DNA of 64,000 bases from Hyalella azteca. Taxonomy: Eukaryota; Arthropoda; Malacostraca; Amphipoda; Hyalellidae. A program made the translations under genes and the position numbers. Location of the stretch: assembly GCF_000764305.2 (NCBI RefSeq), contig NW_025936443.1:48645-112644 (forward strand), given 5' to 3'. Under the pieces are notes generated by a model, which saw only the letters and a program-made list of their open reading frames with translations, was not told where the DNA came from and ran no database searches. Position 1 is the stretch's first letter. Every line of letters starts with the position of its first letter. Below are positions 1 to 12,493 of the stretch, one piece after another.

Positions 1-223
1 CCGTGAGATCAGTTAAAAAACGTGAGGTCAATTAAAAATCAAGAAAAATTATTCTTAGTTAAAATTCGATATGAACACGATTACTTCAACCTCCATTCAA
101 GATCATAATTGAACTTTGAGTGAACAGAGATCCCGAAACTGAGTGACTCAACTGCGATTGTAAAAATAGCGCGTGAACTATCAATTTTAAATTTTATTTG
201 AATGTAAATTGTTGCACGCTTAC

Positions 224-316
224 ATTATTATCTAGTGGAAGTCTGATGGAGTCAGGCAACGTTGGCCTGAGCCTCAGAACGAGCACAGGCTGAGACGAGG
301 GCCATGAGCTGAGCAA
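224..316 (-). CDS. Exon 3 of the receptor-like gene
   Basis: Acceptor CCACGCAG and donor AAT|GTAAGC at 223. It is 93 bp (31 codons), phase 0 on both sides. It encodes the LRLRPTLPDSIRLPLDNN stretch. Confidence 0.5.
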
Positions 317-1091
317 CTGCGTGGACAAAATTCGTTGAATGTTTCTGTTCACGAACTGAACGAACTTTGAATTAATTTTCGAAAACTTGTAGATTGTCTT
401 CATGATCGATACCCTGATTTAAGTAATGAACATTAATAATTCTTCTGTTATTTTTCCTGTTGTAAAGAACTACCTACTGCATAAATTTCTTTATTAACTG
501 TACTAAGTATGCATTATTATTAACGGAATGAATACGTTTAGGGAAATGATTCACCTCAGCCAGTTGCTGTCCAGATCCCGCAAGAATGACGAGTAATAGA
601 CTGCGGTGATGATCTACCGTAGACTTTCCGACAGGTGCGAGTCTCGACCATGACGATGCGTTGCTGCTCGTCTCAGCGCCTCCAGTCGCGCCAACGAAGG
701 GAAGGAATTTCGTCGTCCAGCGGGCGGCGCAAAATTTCTGCAATCTCTTATTCCCACCTGCAGTTTAATTAAACAATAAATTATACCACTAAAAATTAAT
801 AAAAACTAATTAAATTGCAACTGCAACAGGTATCATATATAAGATAACCATCGCTCGTTAAACATTCAAATTCATCAATGACGAACCATACATACTCAGT
901 AATGAAGACTCGGTGACAACGTATATTGTTCTGAAGTTTATAAGTTGCTCATATCGAGTCAGGAGATCTTGTATTGCAGTCTGCATGACATCAGTTCCTA
1001 GCAATTCAACAGTTGTGTCAGTTTGTCCAGTTGATGACGCTGCTAAGGAGGCAACGACGTAAAGAAGAACAAAATTCACCACAAAGAACAT
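224..1091 (-). CDS. Secreted or membrane receptor N-terminal part, tentatively ionotropic-receptor-like; 3 exons, continues off the left edge
   Basis: Exons 896-1091, 555-757 and 224-316 join in phase (1, then 0) through good signals: donor GTATGT, acceptor ACTGCAG, donor GAG|GTGAAT, acceptor CACGCAG, donor AAT|GTAAGC. Together they give an open reading frame of about 164 residues. It starts at ATG 1091 (context CAAAATG) with a hydrophobic signal peptide (MFFVVNFVLLYVVASLAAS) and a short helical segment (TAIQDLLTRYEQLI). It continues with RSLLLVILAGSGQQLAELL and PTLPDSIRLPLDNN. The motif of a hydrophobic strand followed by LPL-x-x-(D/S)-N resembles the region before the ligand-binding domain of crustacean variant ionotropic receptors; that family call is inference. 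The last visible donor means the rest lies beyond base 1. Both GC-rich islands in this stretch are fully explained by the model. Alternative: an unrelated secreted protein. Confidence 0.5.
555..757 (-). CDS. Exon 2 of the receptor-like gene
   Basis: Acceptor ACTGCAG at 758-759 and donor GAG|GTGAAT at 554. The exon is 203 bp, phase 1 in and phase 0 out, and is the only one of three frames open throughout. It is a GC-rich island in AT-rich sequence. Confidence 0.5.
896..1091 (-). CDS. Exon 1 of the receptor-like gene (signal peptide)
   Basis: The ATG at 1091 opens 65 codons plus one base. The donor is read as CTGA|GTATGT at 895. The signal peptide covers about residues 1-19. An in-frame stop lies beyond the donor, so splicing is required. 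Confidence 0.5.
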
Positions 1092-1285
1092 TTTGCTGCG
1101 CGAACTTTTTCTCTGACAAGCATTTGCAAAATTTTCACCGTGGTAAGTTAGTTCGTTTGTTCACGTTTTTATTTCGTTAGAATGAGTTAATCTCTGACCT
1201 TAAATTATTAGTAAATGAATTATTTTGCACAATTAATATGACAATAATTAAATTTTCCTTGAATGCAATCACTTTTTCTCTCTAG

Positions 1286-1548
1286 ATCCGGACGGTTTCC
1301 GTCTACACCTGGGCTCAGAAGTAGACTGGATCCAAACTTCTCCCAAGTTTACGGATCTCGGAAAACTAACAAAAAACTTTGGCCATCGACGCAAATATAT
1401 TTTACCACGTGTGTATGCATTTCTGGGTTCCCTAATGGCATCTAGATCATCCATCAATAAAATTTATGAATACTTTTGTATAGCTGCTCGTAAACCTTCA
1501 CATGGCTTCCTTTGTCACAAACTCGCTCGCTGTTCAAATACTCATTAA
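1286..1548 (+). CDS. Candidate terminal exon of an unknown protein
   Basis: A strong acceptor (ACTTTTTCTCTCTAG) is followed by a frame, entered in phase 1, that stays open for 87 codons to a TAA at 1546-1548. The peptide begins PDGFRLHLGSEVDW and ends FLCHKLARCSNTH; it is mixed in composition and includes cysteines. No family was recognised. A perfect GTAAGT donor at 1142 could end an upstream exon, but that stretch has no ATG in the matching frame and is antisense to the start of the gene to its left. It may be a chance frame. Confidence 0.3.
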
Positions 1549-3992
1549 TTTTACCCCCGCTATTTTGACCCTCACGTAGAAATTGATATTACAGGTAAAT
1601 GATAATTTAGTCCATGTTTAAAATACGGTTAACTAATTTTTATTTCTCCATGCCTAAACTATTGTTCTCAAGTGAATTTAGAATAATTTTTTCGTTAGTG
1701 GCTTTACTTCATATTAAGAATTATTTGGAATGATTTTTTACTTACCTTTTATATGAGAGGTTTTTCCTTTCATTTGTTTTATCGTTATATATATTTTGAG
1801 TATTATAAGTCGGAATTTTAGCGGAATAGATTCTTCGCGGTATCTTTTGAAGAGTACCGTATGCAATATACATGGTCGACATTTAACAGAGCTCGAGGGA
1901 AAATCAAGCTGTAGAAGGGGTTAATTCTATCCTTGTTTAGAATCTAAATTATATAATTAGTCAATTAGAAAAATATAGAAAAAATATTTCCAAATACATA
2001 GTCGACTTATTTTGAATCTCGCATATTTTTAATACGTTTTAAAATTTGTGACGTATTTTCCACATGTACATCCTGTTCCGGCTGATCTATTACATCGGTG
2101 GCAACCGATGAAAGAGGAAAATATTGATGGTTGTCATCAAGCATCAAGTTAATACACATTGAAACAGTGATAGAAAACATTTCGTGTAGAATTACCCTCC
2201 CGGACCAATAATTTTCACTATTTTTACCTACTGTCATATACTATTAAATGATAAAGTGTATGTGTCAAGTCGTGAAATTTTGGCATTGCCCTTTCACATT
2301 TTTGTGAAGCAGTTTAAAGGAGTCCCTAGCGGGGTATTTGTGGCACACAAAAATGTACGAATAAACTATAAAACATTAAATTCAAACATTCGCTGAGATA
2401 TGCATCGTAAAAAACCTAACATGCATGCCACGGCTCCACAAAAAAAACGCTCGTTTACTAATTTCCAGCGAATGGCTTCGTCCCTTTTTTCTGTCAATGA
2501 TTTGCTATCTTGTTATAGCATGATTAATTTAATTTTCAATGAGTTTATAGAAATGAATAAAAACATACCATGAAAACCCTCTGCATAAATAAAAATCATT
2601 TTCAAAGCAGGACATAAAAAAATATTGTGTCTAAAACCTTCTGCTTATATAGCTTTTGGTTACTAACAACATTTCAGTTTTAACTTAGGACTCAAATTCA
2701 ATCGATGCATTTATTATACTTTTCAGAATCATGCAAATTTACTTTTTATATCTTCCTCAAGCGTATTGATTAACAATTTCGAGTGCTCCAATTTGATCTC
2801 AATGACGGTTAATAAAGTTTCACTAATATTTGACATTAAGTCGAAGTGGTGGTACGTGACGAATGATTTTATAATAAATACTAATGTACTAAATAAGTAT
2901 CGTATTTACTTACATTGAACGTATCAACAATTCATTGGAAAATGCAAACGAAATTTATGCGGTGAAATATTCGAGAACCTTTGTTGGCGTTCGTAAAGGA
3001 ATTCATATATCAGAAAATTTCAAATTTCAATTCACACTACACGGAAATTACCTCATATCATAACATTTATAACAACAATAGAACTCTTTGTTCTTCAACT
3101 CCCGCTCCCAACTCAGCCCCATAACTCAACGGAATAGATAATTCCTGCCGACCACCGAACGGCGAAGTATGAGGTCCCAAATCTTTGCTTTTTAATGCAT
3201 ACAGAGCAGGCGCTGCTGAACAAAAGCTCACAATCTTTGGGAAATTATGGCCAAAGTGCAGACGGCTATAAAACTTCCCGGCTTTTGAATGGAGCTTGAT
3301 TCTCGAAACGAACTCAAATAATTTCTACGAAAACTAGTTTGTAGCTTTTTTCCCATCGAACTTTCTCCTTTATTTATGCAGGATACCTAATCTAATCATT
3401 TCCAAATTTAGGTTTATTAACATTATTTAACAGAGTAAGCAGTAAGGAAACCTAAAAATACATGTTTCGTAACGACTTCTACAGTTAAACTCGTTTGACT
3501 TAGTAAACTAATCATAACATTTTATTCGCGTATTCTGAAATCTTCGTTTTCTTTGTATTACTTTAGTATGAATTCATGTATGTATCTGCAAAAGTCTAGA
3601 ATTCCATGTATGAAATAGCAGCTTCTTCGATTTTTAACGTATGAAGATACGTTTTCAATTCCCTTCATAATATTTAACTCAAACTTTAGCCCTGACATTG
3701 ACCACATTTATAACTCTACTGCCGAGAGAACTATTACATGAAGTTCGCACAAGTAGAACGGAGCTTGTTTGTTAGTGGAAGTACAACAATCATGAGGAAA
3801 TTATGCATTAGGACGGAAAATAATGCATTATGAATATTTATTGATGAGAAAAGTCAAATAACAAAATTTTGAATTTTAATTAAAAATAAATCCAGACAAT
3901 CTGCAACGACGGTATACACGTAAACCACCTGGAACACAAAATCTGTGGACGCCACTGTAATAGTAAGCGTTCAAATGCAACTTATGACAGAG
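1549..3992. other. AT-rich non-coding stretch
   Basis: No supported exon was found. The only regulatory-looking motif is CTATAAAA at 3266-3273 on the plus strand, followed by CTTCCCGG. It could be a TATA box, but no matching coding exon was found downstream. Confidence 0.4.
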
Positions 3993-4145
3993 ATCAGGGC
4001 CTATATTTTCAAAAAAAGTTTAGATATCGTAAGTTCACCAGCCAATCATTGACGGCCTTTCAAGCCAAATCCACCAATCATAGACAAGAAAATAGAGCGT
4101 AAGTAATTACGCTCACTTAGCGAGTTTTGAAAGTATGACCCCAGG
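3993..4145 (-). mobile_element. MITE family 1, copy (about 150 bp)
   Basis: The ends are inverted repeats: TCAGGGCCTATATTTTCAAA on the left and the complement of CTGGGGTCATACTTTCAAAA on the right. Inside, AATCATTGACGGCCTTTCAA and AATAGAGCGTAAGT are shared with the inverted copy at 21270-21424 and with more diverged copies at 11097-11215, 38290-38425 and 41640-41770. No coding capacity, so a non-autonomous DNA element is the simplest reading. Confidence 0.6.
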
Positions 4146-5237
4146 CTGGTAGGCGCATTTGTCGCCACAAGTCTTAACCCCAACTATAATAATTCAAGTG
4201 CAACTCTCAGCCACAATCTAACGAATTCTGAACTGAGTCCAACAATCACATGACGTGAAATTGGCCGCTGTGTACTTAGACAAGTTTTGACGGCACTGCC
4301 CTAGCTAGGTACAGGCTTTGTGTGGTGCTGGGAAGATTTTCGAGATACACACAGTAATTGCTTATTCTTCTGAACCGTTGAAAGATAAAACTAACAATTG
4401 GTAACAAATACATTTCTATCCTGTTGAAGTTTCATTCAGAACGTTTTAGCATGTGTAGGCAGATGGCAGCGTCTCCCATGCTTGTTATCATTTCCATGCT
4501 GGCGTAGTCTCCAGCGTTTTCCGATACCAATTGTGCAATGTCCAATTGCACCAATTACCCTCCACGTACAACAGCGTACGCTATTTGGTTTTACTTGCAA
4601 AAATTGATACGTTTAGAACCAAACATAGTGCACAGTGATTGTCATTCAATATCACCAATTCAATTGTTATTTCATGATTAATTAAAACAGAGCGAAGGCA
4701 TAGTTCCAGCATAGACCTCTTCCTATAGCTTCTATAATCACTAGCATGAACACACCAATCAATGATTCAACGTAGGGTTTGTCCAGCCATAAAATAGTTA
4801 GCCTCTGATGTGTCGGGTCTAACTTGATGCTGATCCCATTGTCGAGAATTAGTTTTATGTATTTCTGCATTTTTACAACAATTATTATTTCAATTGATTA
4901 ACTATTTGAATCTAAATAATTTTTGACGAAATTGTATCTTTAGATTTCAATGAGAGAATTTTTATGTATTTTTCTATTTCCAGTACACGAATCTTCGTGA
5001 ATTATTCAGAGGAACACTATTCCCAGTCGTCAACTATCAAATCACGTCACCTACTTTGCACAAACTTTTAATTTAGGAAATTAATTCCAAGTATGAATTC
5101 AAGAACAATGAGTAAAGATGAGGTTGAAATAGTTATTTTTGATATCGTACGACTACCCTCGCCCTGTCAATAACTTCTTCGCCATTACGCAATTTATTCA
5201 ACGTTTTAGCTGATATTATACATGCCCACAATGTTAC

Positions 5238-5893
5238 CTCTGCATGTCACAGACACATCGTTTAAAAGTAGCTACCGTCCCATTTCTCGGACCATCGCCT
5301 GCTGTGAAGCAAAACATCGAGGCTGTGAGGTCGTTCATAAAATGGCATTGAATTTCTGCAGTAAATGTTGCTTGCATTTATCTTTGTTTTTTTAACTCCT
5401 GCCAACTTCAAGCTTCCAGAGGTTCCAAGGTACATGGTCGAAATATGGTATGTTCCTGATTCATGTTGTAGAATTAAGCCTGAATCCATAAAGATTACCA
5501 AGAACCCGTCCTTTACAGTTACGAAATAAAACATGATGACTAACATCCATGTCAGCGGCAGTTCACTTCAGAGATATTCCTAGAATTGGCTGAGAAAATT
5601 ATCTTAAAAAACTATGTTGGATTTTCCTCACTGAGAATGCAGTGATACATGCATAAACCACAGGCAAAGGAAAAAACTCCGTAGTAGTAGGTCAATCAAT
5701 CCTATGAATTTTACTACAATAATCAGTCATTTGGAGATGAATTGCAATGAAAACAGTGGTGATGGAAGATTGAAACTTTTCATAGAAGATTAATTGGCCA
5801 GGAAGTAACACAGACTTGTGGGCGCAGCTTAAGCGCGTCCAGCAGCCCTGCAGAATGTCCACGGATCACGTGCCATTGTCTAAAATTTGGTAA
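5238..5893 (-). other. Two weak minus-strand exon-like islands
   Basis: Island one, 5238-5355: acceptor TTTACTGCAG, donor GAG|GTAACA, open frame with spaced cysteines (IQCHFMND, MFCFTAGDG, RCVCDMQ). Island two, about 5790-5893: acceptor CAAATTTTAG followed by QWHVIRGHSAGLLDALKL. Both are richer in GC than their surroundings. Their phases do not join directly and no family was recognised, so they may be pieces of one small gene or chance frames. Confidence 0.2.
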
Positions 5894-8220
5894 TTTAGCT
5901 AAAAATAAAACGTGTAATGTTCCCATAACTCATTTACTAATGAGGGTTTTTGAGAACAATATTGTTGGAATTAAAATTTAAATTGCAATTAATGAAATCG
6001 GCATGAATTGGTCCTTTTGCACTAACTGTCACATGTTAACAAAAGAAATGTTGAATTTTCGCCGATTAGTTATAGACTATATTTTGAAATATTTATTAAT
6101 TATGTATGCATGTTCTCAATTTTTAATGTTTATTCGCATATATTCATATAATGTACGAGTGGCATGCAGTGTTGTATGTAGATTGCTCGACGTTTTTGAA
6201 AATTACAAAAGAAAATTTATCAGCCTCATTTGTAATACCGTCTTGCCAAGAAGGAGCGAGTCTACAATAACAACAATAACTTATATTAAATCACCACACT
6301 CAATACCAACTTGTGCTATAACAAGAATGGAGTATAAGATACAATAAAATTCATTGAGAACTTAAATCGCATCTTTAAAGCTACAATATTCTTTCTATTC
6401 AAATTAAAATATTTTGCATTAAGGAGGGATTGCTATATAAATATTTTCAGAGAGCGACAATTGGATCAATTTCAATTGATTTCTTATTTGACTTTGAATT
6501 CTCGAGAATATCCGGAAATGTGAATTTGCAAGTATTAGAATACAGAAAAGGCTTTCTAAATTGAATTTAAAGTGACATTTCCACAATAAAACTTTACTTG
6601 ATAAATATACTTCAATTATTTTATTATTTAAACAAAATCTCTGCGTCAAAAAAAATAATAATAGGATTGTGGTGGATAATTTCGGAAGGAAAAATAGTTC
6701 GCTTTTCGAGTCCCCTAGTAAAGTTTTTGCAGGTTGGAAAGGCGGCTTTTAAAATGTCACGCACAATTAATACAACAAACGCCCGCCGCCCCATCAAGAA
6801 ATTTTTGCCGACATTTTCATTCAACATCAAAAGAGAGTTTTGATGTTTAGGAGCGCCATGACGCTCCGTATTTGAAGAAACAATGGAAAAAGTTTGGTAT
6901 TGGCATCGATATCTTTTCATAAATATTCATAAGTACAATTAACTAAGATTGACGATGAACTATGTTTGCTAGAACAGAACATGTAAAAAAGAAATGAAAC
7001 AGAATGTAAAAGAAACATTCCACTTGGATTTCTTCGGCGCGCAAAAATGATTCCGAGGAGTTCACGAGGTGTACTAATTTTATTATTAGATTGAAAATGA
7101 ATTCTAATTTATGGTTTATTTCTTAGACGTGAATTTTGGACATGATGAAACAGCCGCATTATCTTTCTTCGGTATCACATTACAATGAAAAATATTGGCA
7201 GTTGTCTGAGGAAAATTGCAATAATCAGTGCATACAAATTCATAGTTTACATGTGAAAGCGGGATAAACTAATTGTAAAAACCCACAGGCTCTTCCTAGA
7301 AATGAGATCAAAGCGCATGTAGCGAGAAAATAACTAAGCATATACAAATGCATCTATTTTAATTGAGTTGTAAAAAGTTAATCTCATTAGGTTCGGTTCC
7401 GTAATTTAGAACAAACATTCGATAATAATTATACTCAGCCAACTTTCTCACATTATCGAATCATGCGCCCTTCCAAAGTGTTTAATAAGAAGGCTGTTTT
7501 GTTATTTTTTAAAGTTAATTAAAATCGAGTACATTATGTTTATCTATATGAATATTAAGTCCATGCTGTAAAAGTCATCGCATGTCGCAGAAAATTGCAC
7601 GATAAAAACGGCCTAATAAGATTTTACATCAAAATGCAAAACATTATTTGAAAATGATAGAATTTTAACTTTCTTCTGAAAACATATGACATGATTTAAA
7701 ATCAGGTTTCAACGACAGGACACCAAATTGTCCTCAAATGTGCGAAACAGAGAAGAAAACTTCGAAAATAGATTCTCATAACTTAAATCATCAAATTCCT
7801 GATTTTTAAATAAAAACAACTTGCAACAAAAATATTCCTGTCCATGGCTGGCATCTGGTGCTAGCAGCCTGTGTATCTCGCAGTACGATCATTATTCCCT
7901 TGAATTTTTCTGGCGTGTATCATCCTGCTAAATTTCTTAATGAGCAAAGTTTTTGAAAGGAAGTTACGAAAGGAAACTTTGTCTGATTTCGTTTCCTTCT
8001 GGCATCAGAAGCAGACGCGCTGTCACTCAAATAGTTCCCTGCCTGCCTGGAAGGCGAGGCTGGCATTGAATGCGCGCATCAGATAAAGCTTGGCTGTCTT
8101 GCATCTAGACTATGGAGGTAAAACTTTCCAGTTGAAAATGTTGCAAAAATTATCCTGATACCGATCTATTTAGTAAAAATCCCTACTTGAATATCCTGTT
8201 CAATAACTATTTAATTCCAG
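5894..8220. other. AT-rich stretch without a supported gene
   Basis: A 114-codon ATG frame at 6003-6347 (plus) is the longest open frame. It has no recognisable domain and an AT-driven composition. A GC-rich patch at 7990-8116 ends in a donor-like GGAG|GTAAAA and could be a leader exon for the candidate exon at 8221. Confidence 0.3.
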
Positions 8221-8409
8221 GATGAAATTCGAAAGTGTTATGAACACGGATAGTTTATTTCATGTGACCAACAAAATAACAGCTAAGAAAATGTTAACTA
8301 AAGAACAAAGTGCGATATCAGCTCGTGTATTACAATTCGATCACAAATTAAATGTTCCGCTGAGTTTTAAAAATTATGTTCGGCGAATAAGATCCTCGGC
8401 GAATAAAAG
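8221..8409 (+). CDS. Candidate small exon, unknown protein
   Basis: Acceptor TTTAATTCCAG is followed after one base by an ATG and 63 codons without a stop (MKFESVMNTDSLFHV to RRIRSSANKR). The frame ends at AAAAG|GTAGTG, or reads into a TAG if unspliced. The exon would be symmetric (phase 2 in, 2 out, 189 bp). The intron to a possible leader exon ending at 8116 would be about 104 bp. No domain was recognised; basic C-terminus. Confidence 0.25.
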
Positions 8410-9132
8410 GTAGTGCATTAATATCAATAACAATCGACATTTGTGCCTTTTTAATTTCGTCACTTTCCTTGTAGAAACCAACTTGCGTTCGAACTCATTT
8501 ACTGCGAAGAAACATGCTCACAATTCAGCCAAAGTTATTATCGCAAAAAATGTTGGTAGTTTTTTAGACTAGAAAAACCTCACAACTGTAATATCCGACA
8601 TCAGTGTCATTAAAATGAATCTTGACATTCAAAATAATGTGGAAAAATCCATGTTGAAATAATTCAAATAATTTTTGGAGAATCGTTGTAATACAAATTT
8701 TTCAGTTTCTGATAAAAACATTAGTATTTTCCAATATGTAACCATCGCGATATTGACAATTTAAATTTCATTACACAAGGTTGAATTAGGGTGATTCCAT
8801 ATTTAGGAAATTCATCATTTGCTTGTGTGGTTTTATATATTCATCGATCAGAAGCCGTTTTCGATGATTTTAGATTTTACATTCGGTTTCAAAAATGATC
8901 ATTTTTTCATCAATCAGGTCCTGCATTCATTCATTTCATCCTGGCCAAGTTTTATGAATTATCTACATTTTAATACATATAATGAGTGTCTGAGATCGTC
9001 ACTGTACTGCAGCACACGATTTTTCGTTAGTTTGATGTAGCCTGTAGTTTTCTGGATTTTCATACACTTTCTAAGTTAAAATATATAAATATGTTTTTAA
9101 TTTAGATTTAGAATTTACCTGAAATCTAATCT

Positions 9133-9540
9133 TACGCGCATCCAATCTGACGCGCATCCAATCTGACGCGCATCCAATCTGACGCGCATCCAATCTGGCG
9201 CACATCCAATATACCTCCCATCCAATCTGACGCTCATTCAATCTAAAACACATCCAATATGACTCACATCCAATCTGGCGCTCATCCAATCTAAAACACA
9301 TCCAATATGACACACATCCAATCTGGCGCTCATTCAATCTAAAACACATCCAATATGACACACATCTAATCTGGCGCACATTCAATCTAAAACACATCCA
9401 ATCTGACTTGCACCCAATCTGGCGCACATCCAATATGACGCACATGCAATCTGCCTCGTATCCAATATGACCCACATCCAATCTGACGCGCGTCCAATCT
9501 AAAACACATCCATTCTGGCGCACGTTCAATATGATCACAC
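9133..9540. repeat. 16-bp minisatellite
   Basis: About 25 diverged copies of CATCCAATCTGACGCG, with variants in the last six bases (TGGCGC, TAAAAC, ATGACA). Long open frames here, such as a 170-codon minus frame, come from the repeat period and are not treated as genes. Confidence 0.9.
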
Positions 9541-9552
9541 ACAAAAAAAACT

Positions 9553-9707
9553 TCAACGTTGTCCAGCAAAACCAATAAGGCATCCCGCTATTCTCTCGAG
9601 TAAAGTCGTCGTTGTCGCGTCTATGAATATTTCCTGATTAACTGCAGCTCGGAATTCGCGACGGATCTTATAATCCTTGGGCGAAAAACCGATCACGTTA
9701 CCGTTGC
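9553..9707 (-). CDS. Candidate terminal exon, unknown protein
   Basis: Acceptor GTCGTTTAG at 9708-9709 opens a frame of 51 codons to a TGA at 9553-9555 (phase 1 in). The peptide runs NGNVIGFSPKDYKIRREFRA to LLERIAGCLIGFAGQR, with balanced composition. It ends just before the 16-bp minisatellite. The family is unknown and no upstream exon was found with matching phase. Confidence 0.25.
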
Positions 9708-10183
9708 CTAAACGACACGTGCGAAATGAGAGCGGCTCATGAGCGATGACTAGACGATGAGATTAAAAGGGTAACCCAAACTGACTTCGTCTTGGTACTA
9801 CAATTTTCAGCAATTATATGATACTTTCTTCAGAGAGAGACATATACTCAACGAAACAAAATCGTTTTAAAATATTTCATGAGTATAGATTCCAAGCTGT
9901 AAAAACTCTAGTCTTTTGATGTTGTAAAATGACGACGAATCTTATTTAAATCTTAGAAATTTTAGAATCTTGTATTTTGAAGTTTGCTCCAAAGTATTCT
10001 CATAAAGGACTTATTCACGAATTCACGAAATACAGCAAATTAGATGACCATCATTCCTCATCCAAAGAATTAGTCGAATATAGCGAAAAGTGTACTTTAA
10101 ACCAAAGTCATAATTATGAGATATTACGTTATTTTCGCCACCTTCACTGGTCCAGTGATGTGGTTTACCTCCAAGATTGGTAG

Positions 10184-10338
10184 GCTGGCAAGACCAACGA
10201 CGTCTGTGTCATCATTTCTTGCCACCCAGAAAGAAAATGCAATCTAAAGCGAGGTAGCGACCGCACCCATGGCCGCTGTCTGCTAACTTCTCTACTGCCA
10301 TTCCGCCAATACAACGAAAAAAACGGCTTGTGTCTCCC
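10184..10338 (+). CDS. Candidate cysteine-rich exon
   Basis: A GC-rich island bounded by an acceptor-like ATTGGTAG and a good donor CC|GTGAGT, with 51 open codons plus two bases. The peptide has spaced cysteines (VCVIISCHPERKCNLKRG, GRCLLTSLL, NGLCLP), as in small secreted domains. The opposite strand also has a short exon-like frame (acceptor CTCGCTTTAG, donor GGAG|GTAAAC), so the coding strand is unresolved. Confidence 0.3.
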
Positions 10339-12493
10339 GTGAGTTTCAGATTTTATGGCTCCCAACAGACCTCAGTGTTGGCCTCAGTTAAACTTTAAGG
10401 CACTTTTTGACCCACAAACTGGCTCAGTTCTTTACCAAAGCCTTCTGCACGACCGAACTTTCAAGGCAGTCTATTTTGGCAAGTAGAAATGTTACTTATA
10501 CCTGTTTGCCAGTTTACTTACGATGTTTCATCTTCAGAGTAAGAATTTAAATGCTAATACCTCTAAATAAGGTGAGAGATCTAGACAGCAAGAGTTAAAA
10601 CTTTTTTTTATAATTTTAATCATAATTTTAACATTTTTTATGATTTATCAAATGGTTTTATGATTATTAGAGAAGATTTTATATAGATAAATAATATGTT
10701 GTACTAATATCAAGATACTATCAGAGTAAAAAGCGTCGACATAAATACGTTTCTAGGCCAAACTAAATCGAGAAAATTGTATCAGAAGGAGGATCATTAA
10801 TATAATAAATCATCAGAACGGATATAATCATAAATTATCGTTAATTGCCTCATTGTTAAATTCTCTTGGAGTATCCTTTTAACAATGTCAGTAGTTTTCC
10901 TTAAAATGTATTTTTGCTCGATCACACACAATGATCACATTATCTACTTTAATCAGTTTTAAATTTCGTTTTGTTGTTCAATTAACTTGATTATATTGAT
11001 GTCCTGATCACGGACGGACAATTGCCTGTTACTATCAAAAATATTTATAAGGTCCTGATCACGGACGGACAATTCTCCTGTATACCATCAAAAATATTTA
11101 TAAGGTCGTAACTCCGTGAACAAATCGCTGACGGCTTTCTAAGCTAACCGACGAATCACAGACGAGGAATCGACCGCTACGTGTACTTGGCGAGTTTTGC
11201 TAGTGAGGTCCGTGCTGAACAGGCGGCTGGTTAATGAATGTTTAATGACTTTGACAGAAGGACCTTTACTTTGCGTTGTTGATACCTAAGGCATCTATGC
11301 TCAACGATGGTTGTGGTTATTACAGTTTGTGTATACAAGAATCGAACTGTTGATTCTTATTATTTAAAATTCTAACAAGAGGGAATAAATTTTTAATCTT
11401 ATTTTTGAGAACTTTAATGGTTCCGATGCTCCTTTGTTTAGCAGGAATGCACTCAATAAGAGATAAGCAAACAAGTGACAAGACATTAAATATTTGAATT
11501 ATTAGTTTTAATTCAATGTATATATTATAGAAGGCTTGCATCAGATTAAAATTCTAGGAAAACTGCTGGTCGCTAAGATAATTCCTGCAGGTCGTAACTT
11601 TAGCTTCTTGAATCTGAATGAAAAATTATACCATGCGCTTTTAATTTTTGTGATTTAGTGTTGCTAATAGGACGAAATGATGTTTTAATAAATACAATTC
11701 AGTGATTTGATAAATAAATTCGTGAATTCTATTTAATTAAATTAGAGGTCGCTCAAAAAAATAATTATTGAAAATGAACTGCCAGTGTTGTTGCTGGACA
11801 AAATATTAGACTAGAAAGGGGTTCAGTACTTTTCATTCAAATATATCGACATTTTTCATCTTTAACATTTGTTTTTATTCAAATATATTGACATCTTTCA
11901 TCTCTTAATCTAGAGGAGGTTTTAATCCGGAATTTCAGTTAAAATTGGACCATTTTTCGCCATTAAAAATTTTCTTCCATAGCATGAAACTCCATGTTTA
12001 ATACTTCCTTTCGTTTCATGGAGCAGATAAAGTTTCTAACTACGAAATGAAACAAATGTCACGCTATCACCTTTTCAAAAACATTTAATGTGATCTTAAA
12101 AATTACAGAAAGATTTGTATAGAACAATATTGTACAGAACAATAACAATTTAAACAAATAAATAAGGATTTTACACAAAATTACAAGTTTGTTCCATGCA
12201 AGATAGATCAAGGAAGAATATCTCTTAACATTTCTAGCGAAGCTCCGAAAGAGATTCTCCAAAGATAAGAAATTTTTAATCGCAGGAAGCTCACAATTTT
12301 CGAGATATACCCGTCTTTTATTTTCTCAAGGCCAGCACAAGACGGAAATGTGCAGAAAACCCTCAATAAATTGCAGTCTATCAAGGCCAGTAAATCACAG
12401 CGCTCGAGCTGTGATTTATGCACTTTGACTGCCAAACGCGATGTGTCGGTAGTCATGCCATCACAACGATCATGTTTACCGGGACATCATTCT
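10339..12493. other. Non-coding, with a tandem duplication and a MITE copy
   Basis: A ~53-bp duplication lies at about 10999-11105 (unit contains CCTGATCACGGACGGACAAT). It abuts a diverged MITE family 1 copy at about 11097-11215. The rest is AT-rich with no supported gene. Confidence 0.5.

Noticed and set aside
6003..6347. 114-codon ORF as a gene
   Set aside because: AT-driven composition, no domain, no splice or promoter support.
9071..9583. 170-codon minus-strand frame of repeating W-R-LD-R-QIGC type
   Set aside because: It follows the 16-bp minisatellite and lacks any domain.
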